A model generated the notes under the pieces. The model had not been told where the DNA came from, did no database searches, and saw nothing but the letters and a program-made list of their open reading frames with translations. A program made the position numbers and the translations under genes. This document shows, in pieces, positions 1 through 13,160 of a stretch of DNA of 58,413 nt. Every line of letters begins with the position of its first letter. Position 1 is the stretch's first letter. The stretch covers positions 290,843 to 349,255 of the forward strand of contig JAQIFP010000003.1 of the NCBI GenBank assembly GCA_030141585.1. The letters are read 5' to 3'. The DNA is from Ophryocystis elektroscirrha (taxonomy: Eukaryota; Apicomplexa; Conoidasida; Neogregarinorida; Ophryocystidae).

Positions 1-235
1 TATATATATCTGTATATATATGTGTATATATATGTGTATATATATGTGTATATATATGTGTATATATATGTGTATATATATGTGTATATATATGTGTATA
101 TATATGTGTATATATATGTGTATATATATGTGTACATATATGTGTATATATATGTGTATAAATATGTGTATATATATGTGTATATATATGTGTATATATA
201 TATGTCTATATGTATATATATATATGTGTATATCT
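1..235. repeat. 12-bp AT minisatellite at left edge
   Basis: The sequence shows about 18 head-to-tail copies of a 12-bp unit of the form TGTGTATATATA, with a few single-base variants, decaying into plain TA dinucleotides after about 200. Long Tyr/Ile/Met/Cys/Val reading frames through it are artefacts of the repeat. It sits at the very edge of the window, as expected where an assembly stopped in a repeat. Confidence 0.95.
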
Positions 236-278
236 ATATATTCATGTATATACATGAAAATAATACTATATTTTTAAC

Positions 279-1424
279 TTATATAAACTTACTGCTATCA
301 GATGAAGAAGATTCAAATATATCTTGAGGCTGTGAAAGGTTAATATTAGATATTTTATGAGTTGTAGTTGAATTAGAATTTTCCTCTACAAGTTTAAGTC
401 TCCATGCTTGATTTATTAAATGACAAAATTGGTATCTTAAAACCAGACAGAACCAATAGAACACTTCTTGATCAAAATAAGATAGCACGGAGCTTTCCTC
501 AACATCTTCATTAATCAATGTGAGTGTGGAGTTTGGTTTTTTTGGTTTTTTGAATGTGTTTTTATAGAGCCATTTTTTGCTCGTTTCTTTTTGGATGCCT
601 AATATTACGGTAGCAGAATCTTGTAAATGAGGTAAGACTAATCCTGGGGGTGCGGGAATTTTTACTGGGAGTTCTTCACATAGTAACATATAAGAATTGT
701 CAAGTACAGAATATGGGACATTATACGGAATATCCCAGGGAGTTTTTTTGGAGTTTTTGATCACTTCAGAACTTTGTTTAATTTCAATTATTTCAGGGGT
801 TTTTTGGGGATGAATCGAATGATTTGATTTAATGGATTCAGATTTAACTGATTTAACTTGAGGAATATTTTCGACATTTTTAGGTATAGAAATTGCATCT
901 GTATCTTCTATAATTTGATCTAACTTGAATGTTAACGTTGGCTGCCCAGCATTAATGCCTTCATACTTCCAGTTTTTGACTGCATTATCCTTGAAATAGT
1001 CCTTAAGTTCATAAATTTGGTCTATCGAATTGCGTCTATACGAAATATATAACAAAGTAAAATATGGGGAAAATTTAGTCAGCACTTGCAAAGAATAAGA
1101 TAAATCCTTTAATGGCCCATAAAAAAAGTTTTGTTTGAAATATAATATGAATATTAAAAGGATATTTGGTAATAAAGTAGATATCACGATGTTGATTAAA
1201 AACTGAAACTTCAACATATAATTACTTATAAAAGGTATCACTCGGAATACATAGTCTAGAAACATAACACATACTGTAAAAACACATAAAAATATTGAAT
1301 AGGACGGAATTTTCGATTTTTTCTCTAGGAAGAAAGAGTCGTGTAGAGAAATCACATTAATCGATATATTTTCAGACTTTAAATTGGGATCATCTTTAGA
1401 AACGGATTTTATAGAGGAAGGCAT
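279..1424 (-). CDS. Hypothetical membrane protein, 2-3 TM helices
   Basis: This is a single open exon of 381 codons. A polar, Ser/Lys-rich N-terminus (residues 1-35) is followed by hydrophobic spans at about 40-68 and 72-98, then a conserved-looking [14 protein letters not shown] stretch, an acidic/Ser linker (about 165-235) and a C-terminal part with several Trp and aromatic residues. I do not recognise the family. The last codons run through a perfect GTAAGT, so a further 3' exon could lie beyond the left edge of the window. Otherwise it ends at the stop inside that signal. Its start codon lies only 7 bp from the start of the divergent small gene on the other strand. Confidence 0.65.
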   Translation of the reverse strand: MPSSIKSVSKDDPNLKSENISINVISLHDSFFLEKKSKIPSYSIFLCVFTVCVMFLDYVFRVIPFISNYMLKFQFLINIVISTLLPNILLIFILYFKQNFFYGPLKDLSYSLQVLTKFSPYFTLLYISYRRNSIDQIYELKDYFKDNAVKNWKYEGINAGQPTLTFKLDQIIEDTDAISIPKNVENIPQVKSVKSESIKSNHSIHPQKTPEIIEIKQSSEVIKNSKKTPWDIPYNVPYSVLDNSYMLLCEELPVKIPAPPGLVLPHLQDSATVILGIQKETSKKWLYKNTFKKPKKPNSTLTLINEDVEESSVLSYFDQEVFYWFCLVLRYQFCHLINQAWRLKLVEENSNSTTTHKISNINLSQPQDIFESSSSDSSKFI

Positions 1425-1431
1425 TTTGTTT

Positions 1432-1637
1432 ATGGCTTCATTTAACGACTATATTAGTATATATATATATTGAATATTCTTACAGTTGAAGCAGATGCTT
1501 CCACTTGTTTCGAGTATGCTTCATTAACTGGGAGAATTATAGAACTACATTCCGAAACTTTTTCTTCATTTCTCTTAACTAATTTGGATTGTATGGATAA
1601 CTCTACAATTTATAAAACTAAGATTATAAAACTTTAA
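1432..1637 (+). CDS. Small two-exon hypothetical protein (58 aa)
   Basis: Exon 1 is 1432-1456 and exon 2 is 1486-1637. The 29-bp intron begins GTATAT, ends TTACAG, and splits an isoleucine codon. The joined frame is 58 codons plus stop with ordinary amino-acid composition (it includes EADAST, LTGRIIELHSETF and LTNLDCMDN), unlike the repeat-derived frames nearby. The intron matches the length class seen in the recognisable genes of this window, which is the main support. I do not recognise the family. The start is only 7 bp from the start of the gene on the other strand, so the two would share one promoter, or this start is wrong. Confidence 0.45.
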
Positions 1638-1769
1638 TTAATTGATATTAATTAATTTATTTATATTATGAGAAATTATGTTTGTGTATTTCTTTATAAA
1701 TACTTAAGTACACTATTTTTATTTCAAATCATAATTATATTGTGTATATATTACATATATTTTTATATA

Positions 1770-2878
1770 TTAACTATTACCTTTGAGGTATTGGTAAACT
1801 TGCATATGATGAAATATTAGACTGATAGTAAGAGGAGTCAAACCACGCTTTAAATAAATGATTAATCTATATATATTTTACGTAATCAAAAACATTTGGA
1901 TCAGCTTCATATTGAACAAGTAATTTACAGACGTTTAAATTTCCGCTTTTGGCTGCCCAATGAAAAGGAGTCCATCCACAGGCATCTCTGGCATCAACTT
2001 CAGCTGAAGCTTCCAACAGATGTTTAACGCTAGATTCGTGACCTGTTCCACATGCGTAATGTAAAGGAGTCAAGAATCCCCAGCCAATGGTATTTAAAGA
2101 TTCCGATACATTTATTAAAGTTTCTTCTTGTAATAAGCCCAACCCAGCAAGTACGTGTATTATGGTATTTCCTGTCTATAAAACTTGCAACATAATTGCA
2201 CTTACGTTGTCTCTAGCTAAAACATCTGCCTTATGTTCTAGTAAAGTTTTGATGACATTTTCATATGCGTCGTCTTTTTCACGTGAATATTCATTTGTGC
2301 TTGCGCAAACTCCATATACGCGTAAGCTGCCTTGTTGAGTTCTGCAATTAATTATACTTAATTAAATTCCTACATAGCGAGCGTTAAGGGAGTAAAACCA
2401 TATTTGTCTCTTGGGTCTACATTAGCTCCATTCTAATAAAATTATACATATAGACCCAGACAAGCAATTGCATGACCATGCTGAATGAATGCGCCAATAT
2501 AAATATAAGCGCATTTATTCATATATGTATAAAAATGTTCAAATGTGTTTAATAAGTGATAGGTATCAAATTTTAAATCTTTACATATCTTTTTTGATAA
2601 TATATTTAAGCAGAAACTTGAAAAGTGACTAACAATATATATATATATATATATACCTATTTAAACAAAAGCATTATTTCATTAATATTTCCACATAATT
2701 TTACCTCTAATAAATATCGAACTATTTCTGCATGGCCAAACTTTGCTGCTACATGTAATGCGGTTGATTGATTTAATTCATAGGAAAAATTAGGATTAGC
2801 TCCTCTATGTTCAATTAATGTTTTAATACGGTTAAGATCTCCTGTTTGACTCAATTCATATAACTTTTCACTAATCAT
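1770..2878 (-). CDS. Ankyrin-repeat protein (246 aa)
   Basis: There are five exons: 2705-2878, 2374-2432, 2206-2341, 1882-2175 and 1770-1847. They join in frame to 246 residues. At least five ankyrin repeats can be read, with the signatures STALHVAAKFGHAEIVRYLL, the NGANVDPRDKYGFTPLTLA module, TPLHYACGTGHESSVKHLL, CGWTPFHWAAKSGNLNVCKLL and a last RGLTPLTISLIF module. The first intron is about 270 bp; the others are about 30-34 bp. Ankyrin repeats mediate protein-protein contact. No other domain is visible, so the specific role is unknown. The 3' end faces the preceding small gene, with 132 bp between the two stops. Confidence 0.85.
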
Positions 2879-3308
2879 AGTGAAATTTCACTATTTAATC
2901 ATTCCTAATCCACACAGGATCAACTTGTTTCTATATTCTTGTATAATTATATTTCTACTAGCAATAAAATTGAATAACTAATTTTTGACTGCTTAAAACT
3001 AGATTTTATTGAGTAGTTTAAATCTTGTCAATTACATTAAAATTATCATATAGTTTATGTTTTTATTTTAAGATTGTTTTTTATCACTCCCGCTTGTAAT
3101 TGAACTACATATACGTAAAAATTGAAAATTATAGTTTTTTTTATTATTTGTATATAATTCTCTCCAAGATTTCTTAGATAAATCCTATATATTGATCAAA
3201 AACATGCAAATCGACTTCCACAAATTTTAACTTGCAAAATTACCTCTTAAACGTTTTTCTACCGGGGTTCAATATTATTTTATAGTAATCATTTTAGAAG
3301 AGTATAGT
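2879..3308. other. Divergent intergenic region
   Basis: This AT-rich spacer lies between two divergently transcribed genes and presumably holds both promoters. I see no convincing reading frame, RNA gene or repeat in it. Confidence 0.5.
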
Positions 3309-4727
3309 ATGGTAGTTTGTGTGCATATTTAAATATATATCATTGCAATGTTATAGCAATATAAGCTTATGATTTTTTTTTTCAGAAAAACGCTTGTTGT
3401 GGAAAGGAAAAAGTTAGGCAAATGAAATCAGTTAAGCCTAAAATTGTTAAAAAGTCCGCACCATCAAAAGTTGTGGCAACTAATCCTGATAACAATACTA
3501 AAGGTAAAAAATTTTCTTAAAAATTCCAAAAGCCGTTGTAACTTAAAATATAATCAATTTTTTATAATTAAAGCTATAAACTTTTATTAATTAATAGCAG
3601 TTCTGAATATGTATGTCTGTTAGAAAATTTTGTATATTATATCATCTTATAAATAGTCAACTTTTATTGAAAGATCTGAATAATGGCAATTATATAGCCA
3701 GTAACTTTGATATGCGTTATTAAAATATTAAATATACGTATATACAATTTCAGCAGGTATTGATAATGTTATCAAAAAGATTGATGCATTTAGCCCTAGT
3801 GGTAAAGTATTACCTCTCATAAAAACTCCTAGTGATTTATTGAAAACATCAAAAGAGGTTTCGACCATACAAAATTCAGACAAAGGTACAATTACAACGT
3901 ATAAAACAGATGATCCTAATGTTATTTTGGTAAAAAAAACCACAATAACCTCAACAAAAGTGCCTACTCCACTTACCAGAGTACCGCCTTTGAATAAACA
4001 ACCGCAAAAAACTAAAGCTAACTCAAAACAGCCACTTTCAAAATTAAAAACCTCTCCAACGCCAGCTCCGGAGCCGGTTTCAGCACCAGCAATTAAGCCG
4101 CTTGCAACACCTGCCGTAAAACCTATTGCCAAAGCTATAAAAGCATCTCCACCACCCTCTCCAAAAATATCTCCAAAAAATTCTTTTCAAATATCTCCAA
4201 AGATATCTTTCAAAATTTCTCCGAAAAGTTCTCCAACGATTTCTCCAAAAATAGTCCCTGATGTAATACCTTCGCCCAAGATTACACCAAAAGAAAAATC
4301 ATTAGCTGAGTATAAACCAAACAAACCGAGTAAACATCCCGAAATTAAAGTTCCAGTGTTAGCTGTTTCTAAAACTTCCTTAGAGATATTAGAAACACCT
4401 GCTAATAAATCACAATCTGAAAAACCTGAAAAATACCACAAAACTAAAAAAAGCTTTAGTAATTCTACTGAAGATAATCGCAATAAATCAGACAGTGAAG
4501 GCGAATATAAATTAGAAGAGACCTTCAACAGAATTGACTCAAAAGTATCAAAACCTAAAACAAGACGTAAAAAAGAACCTCCTCCTCGTATTAAACCAAA
4601 CTCTATATTTAAAGACAGAGGATTGTTGGATAGAATGGGTTGTACTTGTCGTGTACCTCCACATAATTATTGTAGATGCATTGTATGTAAAAGGTTGGAT
4701 TTCACTGACTGTCCTCTGTTGCCATAG
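3309..4727 (+). CDS. Pro/Ser/Lys-rich protein with Cys-rich C-terminus
   Basis: The proposed exons are 3309-3311 (start codon only), 3386-3503 and 3754-4727. The tiny first exon is an inference from the GTAGTT donor directly after ATG. The joined protein begins MKNACCGKEK. The body is low-complexity: Lys/Pro/Ala/Ser (about 100-160), then repeated SPKIS-type units (about 165-210), then an acidic/basic charged region. The last 40 residues are different and look structured, with Cys at CTC, CRC and CxxC spacings plus one His (GCTCRVPPHNYCRCIVC), resembling a metal-binding knuckle. I do not recognise the protein. Disordered basic proteins like this are often scaffold or nuclear proteins, but nothing here proves that. 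Confidence 0.7.
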
Positions 4728-4812
4728 CATTATTGAGTTTTGTTATTTATTAAATGATAAACAGAAAGAATATTGAATAAACTAGGGGTTTTTTTTTGTA
4801 CGTTTAAATGTT

Positions 4813-5916
4813 CTATAAATGATATCTTTTATTAAGATACAAAGCTTTTTCCATAGTAGTAGAAGAATAGCCTCGAGTAGCTTCAATATCGGAGTCTTTA
4901 TCGGATTCATCATCTTCATCATCAGAATTATTGGATTTTTTTGAGGTTTGACTTCTTCCAAATTCTCTAGAATTTTCTACTTTAGCACTTCCTTCAGGTC
5001 GTGGGTCTTCTTCAGATGCTGCAAACTTCAAATAGCCTAGTTTCCATAAAACCCATTCTATATTTTCAGGAGTAATATCATCTGACAATCCCCATAGAGA
5101 CGCTCCGAATATCTGTTTGCAACATGCTCCATTTTCGTATATAATAATTGCAGGCATTTTATTATCTGGTAGTTTCTCAATAACATCTGTTCCAACAGCT
5201 TTACAAAATTTTGCATATCCATGTTTCTTTGCAAGCTGAATGAATGCTTTATTTATGAGTAAACAACTAGTAATATTTGGCGAGTATAAATGCAAAATAA
5301 TTAAGTGTCCTTTTTTGGATGAATCTGTTATTTCTTCAATGTAATTTGAGCGTATAACTTCCACAACATCACCGAATTTGTAACTTTCCTTCATTTGACG
5401 CATTTCCTGTAAACGTTTTTCTCTATACTTTCTCAATATATCATCTTCAATTGAATCTTCTAATTTCTCTAATTGCTTTAAACTTTTATTGGCTAATGGG
5501 TCTTGCGTTTCTGCAAAGTCAATTGCTGCTTCCGTTAGCATTTCATTTGTGACAGTTTTAGGCTTTGCTGTGTAGTTTCCATATTTGATCTTCAAAGTGC
5601 AATATTAGTTTCAATTATATTATATCGCAAAAAATTACATAGAGCTATTACATGCGTGCAATAAAATAATTATACTCATAAAAAATGCATACAAAGCGAA
5701 ACAAAACCATTTATCTTTTCACTATACTGTGCAAATATATTTTGTTACATGTACAAAATATATTTTTTAGTTTTAGCTTATTTAAATATTACTACAATTC
5801 ATATATATATATACAATTATACAATGTAGATATAAAAAAGAGTAAATTAAGTTTTATAAACTTACTTGCAATTCATCCCATTCTGTTAAAGTATCCGTTG
5901 GATTAGTTGAAGACAT
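4813..5916 (-). CDS. Phosducin-like protein (PhLP2/PDCL3 type)
   Basis: Exon 1 is 5866-5916 (with the family hallmark TEWDELQ after a short N-terminus) and exon 2 is 4813-5589. The protein is about 275 residues. The N-terminal helix region carries LKQLEKLEDSIEDD and LRKYREKRLQEM, followed by a thioredoxin-fold domain from FGDVVEVIRSNYIEEI through ILHLYSPNITSCLLINKAF, KLPDNKMPAIIIYENG and the final LWKLGYLKF. The thioredoxin CxxC is absent, as usual in this family. Phosducin-like proteins of this class act with the CCT chaperonin in folding actin, tubulin and cell-cycle proteins. The Ser/Asp-rich tail (SDDEDDESDKDSD) is typical and probably a casein-kinase target. The gene is convergent with its left neighbour, 85 bp between stops. 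Confidence 0.88.
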
Positions 5917-6042
5917 ACTTTATTAAATAATAGCTGTGTTTTCAGTCAAGATAATATTCTTTTCTTATTATTGATGTCTATTAAAATACATAACGCATAT
6001 TATACATACGAAAAAAAAATAAAAAAAAAAAATTGAAACTGT

Positions 6043-9000
6043 TTAATATATCATTTTTAAGGAATATAAAAAAAATTCAGTTTTGTGTTGGTCAGTGTCA
6101 ACATTTTCTGGTATTATGCAATTATCCGTATTCTCTATAGTAATATCTTTTACTTTTGACTTGGGAATTAAATGAGTTTGTCCACCGTATGCTGAATATA
6201 TCGGTTTATCTTTTCTGATATTCCTAGTTTTTCTGTATTCTTTGGCTGGATCCTGATTGGTATATATATCATAATGCGAGTCTTACATAACCCCTCCAAT
6301 CTCTTCTGTAACAAAAGAAAGTTTCATCTAGAGTTTTACTAAGATACATATACTCGATATGTACTGGATACAATGAACCAACTCTATGAGCTCTACTTAT
6401 AATCTATAAAAGTATTATAGTCGCTTTTTAAATAATACTTGGTTTTCCATATTTGGGTCGGATACAGGATCAAGGAATATTAGGTGCGATGCACAACTTA
6501 AATCAAGACCTACTGCTCCAAACGCAGGATGCAGTAATAAAACAGGTGTATTGGCGTCATGTTGAAATCGCCATACTGCAGATTTAATGCTCTGTGCACC
6601 AGCCTGTCATGAACCCTATGTAGTAAATAAATACTTTACCTTATAATGTAATCTACTGCATTTGAGCTGATAACAATTAATTAATATCCAACCAAGAACG
6701 TGAAGTATTTCCCAGAACTTGGAAACAATAATTATTTTACACATTCCTTCCTCAGGAGCATTGTGTAACCGGTCTTCTAAATTATTCCATCCAAACTTTT
6801 TACTAATATATATATCCCATATTCTATACGCTATAAATTGCTGTTTTGCACTGCGTCTAAAAGCATCTAAATAGTCTTTCGCTCCATAGATGTATTTTTT
6901 AGGATACATTAATATGGGACTGAAGTTTTCTAGTGCTTGTTTTTTGGAGACTAAATGATGAGCCCAATTGCCAAAATATGTGTAAAATTTATATGGAACG
7001 AAGTTATGATCTAAGTTATATAATTATTGGATATATTTTCTTTACCATGTAAGTTGAGACTATTATTGTAAACTTCGTTAATGGAATTATCAAATTTAGG
7101 TTCAAATGTGCGAATTAATCCGGATTCCGAATTTTCGTCGAAATTAAAGTATATAGTTGGCCATGTTGATTTAGTATTTGTGTAACAAACATTTTTGTTG
7201 TCTTCTGTGGTAGAGTTATTTTCTACAGAGAAAAACTGCCTTGCATCAATGTCTATAGCTTCAACTAACGGCTGCAACCTATCTAAAAAATCGGAGTGTA
7301 TTGGATCTTGACATACGGGGCAGTTGTTTAGGGGTGGTCTTGTGCAAAATTGAGACTTTCCATTGTGGGTTAAAGTCTTCATACACTGGCCGCAGACTAA
7401 ATGCAATTTCGAGCATGGAATTATAATAGGGAACCGAATATAATGATTACTATAATCACATGGGATCATTATGCGATAATCTGGATTATTAATATTACGC
7501 AAAGCCTGAACCAATACAAAAAAAAAAAAAATTAAAAAAAAAAAAAAACATTATATGAAGCTATAGTATATCATTACCGTACCGTTTCAATGTAATATAA
7601 TCTTTTTGGATCACGGTCGTAAAAATGATGATTGTAACATCCAAATACAGATTCTTCTGGTTTAGCTGATAGTAACATTGTTGTTAATTCATGAATATCA
7701 CTTTCGTCAACATGGACTAAAGATTTGTCAGGCAATATCCATGTTAAGTACAAGTTTGCTAAAGATTCAACAGCTTGTTTTCTATTAGATGAATGAAGTA
7801 TACTAGACATATTTTTTCGTGAATAATATGTTAAGAATAAATGTCTTTGCAGTTGTTCGACCAAATCGTTATATGCCTGAACTTCAAATATGGAAGGCTG
7901 TAAAGAAAATGTAACAGGAGGGTCATTGTATAATTTGGGAAGATATAAAACGTTTTTTTTGGTATGTGTTACTGATACATCACTTAATAACGCACATAAG
8001 GCTATTGTTCGACTTAAATTATAATTGCACAATAATTTATAATACGAAGCTTGTACAGACTCTATCTTTCGAGTGGAATAATGGTTTAGAAAATCTAATA
8101 AACGTCTACATGACTCAAAAGAAACAAGTTTATTTTGTGAGATTGGAGTACCAGACATAACCCATTTATTTTTAGAGCGTAAAATATAACATAAATAACG
8201 AAAATTTGAATATTCTGTTGAGTTGGATAATTCGTGTCCTTCATCAACTATTAGGCGTTTCCAATTGATACCAAATAAAGCACTTTTAACTGGATAATTA
8301 CTTAAAGTCATATCTAAAAATTTATCTATATTGAAAGTAGATGGTGCTATTTTTCGTCTTCTTTTGCGAAGATCTGAAAACCCTAAGAAATCAAATCCTG
8401 ATATATATGCTTTAACGTAGTTGTACAATGCATATAATACAATTTCGATCAGTTTATTAGGAATTTTACTTATTGGCGAATCTGTTAAATACTTCACTAA
8501 ATCTTGGAAAAGTAATAGCTCATTATCATGTGATTTGAGGAATAATGATGTGTCAATATTGGTATATATATATTCCAGTAATCTTTTGGCTGGATAAATA
8601 ACAGATTTATAATAGTACTGTGTATTCAGTATGTATTGCGATTCTTGAGCAATTGTCCTAAATGAACAAATGATTAAGTTTTTTTGTATTAGCATCTCCC
8701 TATTGACATCCATATTAACATTATATACCATATAATCGATACTATAAGGATACCACTTATTGATCTCTTTTTCCCAATGTTGTACTAAATGATCTGGCAA
8801 AATAACCAAAGTAGCATCTGTATTGAAATAACTATGGAAATAGTTTGAGTTTTTATTCAATTTTACATTATCGTTTTTTTCTATAAATGTGGCTATTTTA
8901 TAATTGTGTTTGGATTCAGACTTCATCCAGCTTTTTGCTAATTCTATTGAATTCCTTTTCAGGTTTTTTTCATATTCAATTTGTTCTGTTAAAGTTGCTT

Positions 9001-10780
9001 GAGACGTTTCGAAACATTTCCATCCATCTGAGCTCAATAAGCGTTTTAAAGATTTAATTTTATTTTCGACTTTAGTGTGTTCGGCATTGGTTAGACCTAT
9101 TACCAGATCTTTATGGAGTAATTGTTTCGACTCCCATAAATTTTTGAATTTATGTACACAAGAGAGCAATTTTAGTTCTTTTTTTTCTCTCAAATAACTT
9201 TTGGAATCAAGTTCAAGAGGCTTCTCTAATTTATCCGTTCGTTTTAATTGATTCCATACAGTGTGAGGCGTAGAATCTTTGAATGTAGTTTTTCCGTTTT
9301 TAGAGCTTTTCGATATTACTGACAAAATTGTTAACGTTTTTCCCAGCCCTGGTTCATCACAGAAAAACCCACCACAGTTTCTTCGTAATATGACTCGTTT
9401 GACGTTGGATGAAAACCCATAATGAACAGTTTTCCTACTTTTATCACTAGGAGGTAAATAAATTGAATAATTTGAAGGAACTAAGTGATTGTTGAGACAA
9501 TACAGTAATTGATCCTCTTTTTCATTTATGGATAATAAAGAATTTAATTGATAATTATTAGGGCTAATAAATACAGGGTATATATTGAATTGATTTGAAG
9601 CTTCTTTGGATAAATCAAAATGCATTAAAGGAATCTCTGTCCATACTGACAAAAGCTTGAATGGATCTGCTGAATCTGTAATATGTAACAGTCTAAAATA
9701 TTCATCTAAATAGTTTTCTTGCATTGTATGTGGTATATATTGTGGTACTGCTCTTTCTCTATGTCTTATCCATAAAATAGAATGTCGTTGATGTTCGAAT
9801 AATATATTTTTCCCATACATTGTGTCCACACTTACCAAACTTTCACATAAAAAAAATAATCGTGTGCAAGTCATACCCAGTATTTGTATTGACTTATTAC
9901 ATCCTATATGGTTTATTATATTGATTAATATATTCTCAGGTAAATCCAGAAAATGTACACTACTATTATCATTCGGATAATCTATAGCTTCTTTATCTTT
10001 ATTCTGTATAGATTCTTCAAAGCCTCTTTCTGTAGCTTCTTTTTTGTTTTCAGCACTATTTGATGTGTATCTTTTATTTATTTGAGACAAAAATAATTCA
10101 CCTAATGTCTCATATGTCCGATAACGCCACATTCTTTTTTCTAACATATTCATAACCGTTAAAGGATCCATAATTTCCTCTTTTTCCTTGCTCCCATTTT
10201 GTGGGTATTCAGATAAATGTAAAAAACAGCCTGTAGTATATATATACTACGTCAGTATCAATATTACCTGGAACTCCACAGCTACTATATATATTACTTA
10301 AAGAGTATAAACTACATAATTGATCTATTAAGTATTGAGCACATTCTTTATCAAAAAAAGCATCAAAAGAATGTAGATGCTTGTATATATATATTTCACT
10401 TCGGCTTGCAAAAACTGAACCATCTTTATTAAAACTAGTAGTTCTTAAATAGCAAGTGAAATGTTGTTGAAAGCTCACTTAAAATTTACGAAAATTATCC
10501 ACTGCATAAAACATTGATTTTGACAGTAATAAATGCTGTATTTATTCTGAAAATCATTTAATAGAGAACATAAATTTTTAAAAAAAAAGGTGTATGGTTC
10601 TTTAAATGTGGAGGGAGTTAAAAACCGGATTAAATATTTTAACGATTTATAGTTATAGTCATTCACGCATAAAACGTTGAAATCGTCATACAGATAATTA
10701 TTATTAAATTTTTGATCATCAATTATATCTTTACTCAGACAAGTTCCAAGTAATACCCATGTGTCATTTGATAAATCCAT
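6043..10780 (-). CDS. F-box / SNF2 ATPase / RING fusion protein (1484 aa)
   Basis: Eight exons (10503-10780, 10268-10473, 7583-10230, 7046-7505, 6640-7010, 6439-6603, 6287-6403, 6043-6252) join exactly in frame. An F-box (LPENILINIINHIG, about 258-295) precedes SNF2 motifs: Walker A DEPGLGKT (about 452-460), motif II as DEGH rather than DEAH (about 825), and motif III MSGTPIS. A RING-like Cys/His cluster (IIPCSKLHLVCGQC to NCPVCQDP, about 1070-1120) interrupts the helicase. The C-terminal lobe has FGAVGLDLSCASHLIFLDP and motif VI QIISRAHRVG. This is the Rad5/Rad16-like layout, with an F-box as in plant F-box/SNF2 proteins. Known SNF2-RING proteins remodel DNA-protein complexes and act as ubiquitin ligases; the F-box suggests an SCF link (inference). 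The first donor (GTGGAT) is weak, so the first 93 residues are less certain. It starts 61 bp from the divergent CDC48 gene. Confidence 0.88.
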
Positions 10781-10841
10781 AGAAAAGGCACTATACAGTC
10801 TTGCATTAGGTGAAAAAAAAAGATTGTATAAAGTAAATTAA

Positions 10842-12311
<1,470 letters not shown>

Positions 12312-13118
12312 TTACCTAGAAGATTTTGCCATATTTACAGTTGATTTGATGACATTGGTGACTAAAGCGAGAGAAGAAGTTGCATCACGCATATGACGTG
12401 CTTCCTCTATCCGATAAGCTCCCGACTGTAGAGTCTCTATTTTTTTCTCAAACATTTTTTGTTTTTTCAAAGCAATAAGAGCAGCTAAATTTGACATATT
12501 ATCATGAAATGTAATAAACCTTCTTTTTGATTATTTTTGAGGTGTTTTAAGCATTCATTGTGGGCTGATTTCGCTCTAACAAGATTATTTATTAATATTT
12601 GAAATACCTTTCTTCGAAAAGATCAATTTTCTCTTGTAGCATAAGAGAAGCTAAATGTTCTAAAATACAAGCTTTGTCTGTGGGTGTGACTTGGGTACTT
12701 CCAGAAAACGATATTTTAATAGCCTGTAATTAAAATTAAAAAAAAAAAAAAGCTTACTTACACGTATTTCATCTCTGTTATCTTGTGACACAGAGAATAA
12801 GTGGGTTTCATTTGATCCATAGAACACAAGAAACCATAAAAATATAGACAAATCATTAGCATTATTGATATTTAACTGGTTCTATAAAACTTTTTTTTTT
12901 TTTTTTTTTACATTAGAACGTAGAAACTGCTTAACAGCATTTTCGTCATAAAGAGCAATATTTCTAGAGTATTCCGCAATGTCTGGTGTTAATAAGTTGC
13001 TGTTCTTCAAGTCTCCATACCTCACAGAATAATAAAACAAATCACCAAGAGTCTATAACAGTGAATATTTACTCTTAAAAAATTCTATGTAGCATTCTAG
13101 CGTTATAAATTACAATAC

Positions 13119-13160
<42 letters not shown>

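Noticed and set aside
20..327. Two open frames of Tyr/Ile/Met/Cys and Tyr/Ile/Val repeats
   Set aside because: They are translations of the 12-bp AT minisatellite; the same kind of frame appears in every TA-rich repeat of the window.
3728..4528. Minus-strand open frames opposite the Pro/Ser/Lys-rich gene
   Set aside because: They mirror the low-complexity plus-strand exon and give Gly/Val/Ser-rich sequence with no splice or family support.
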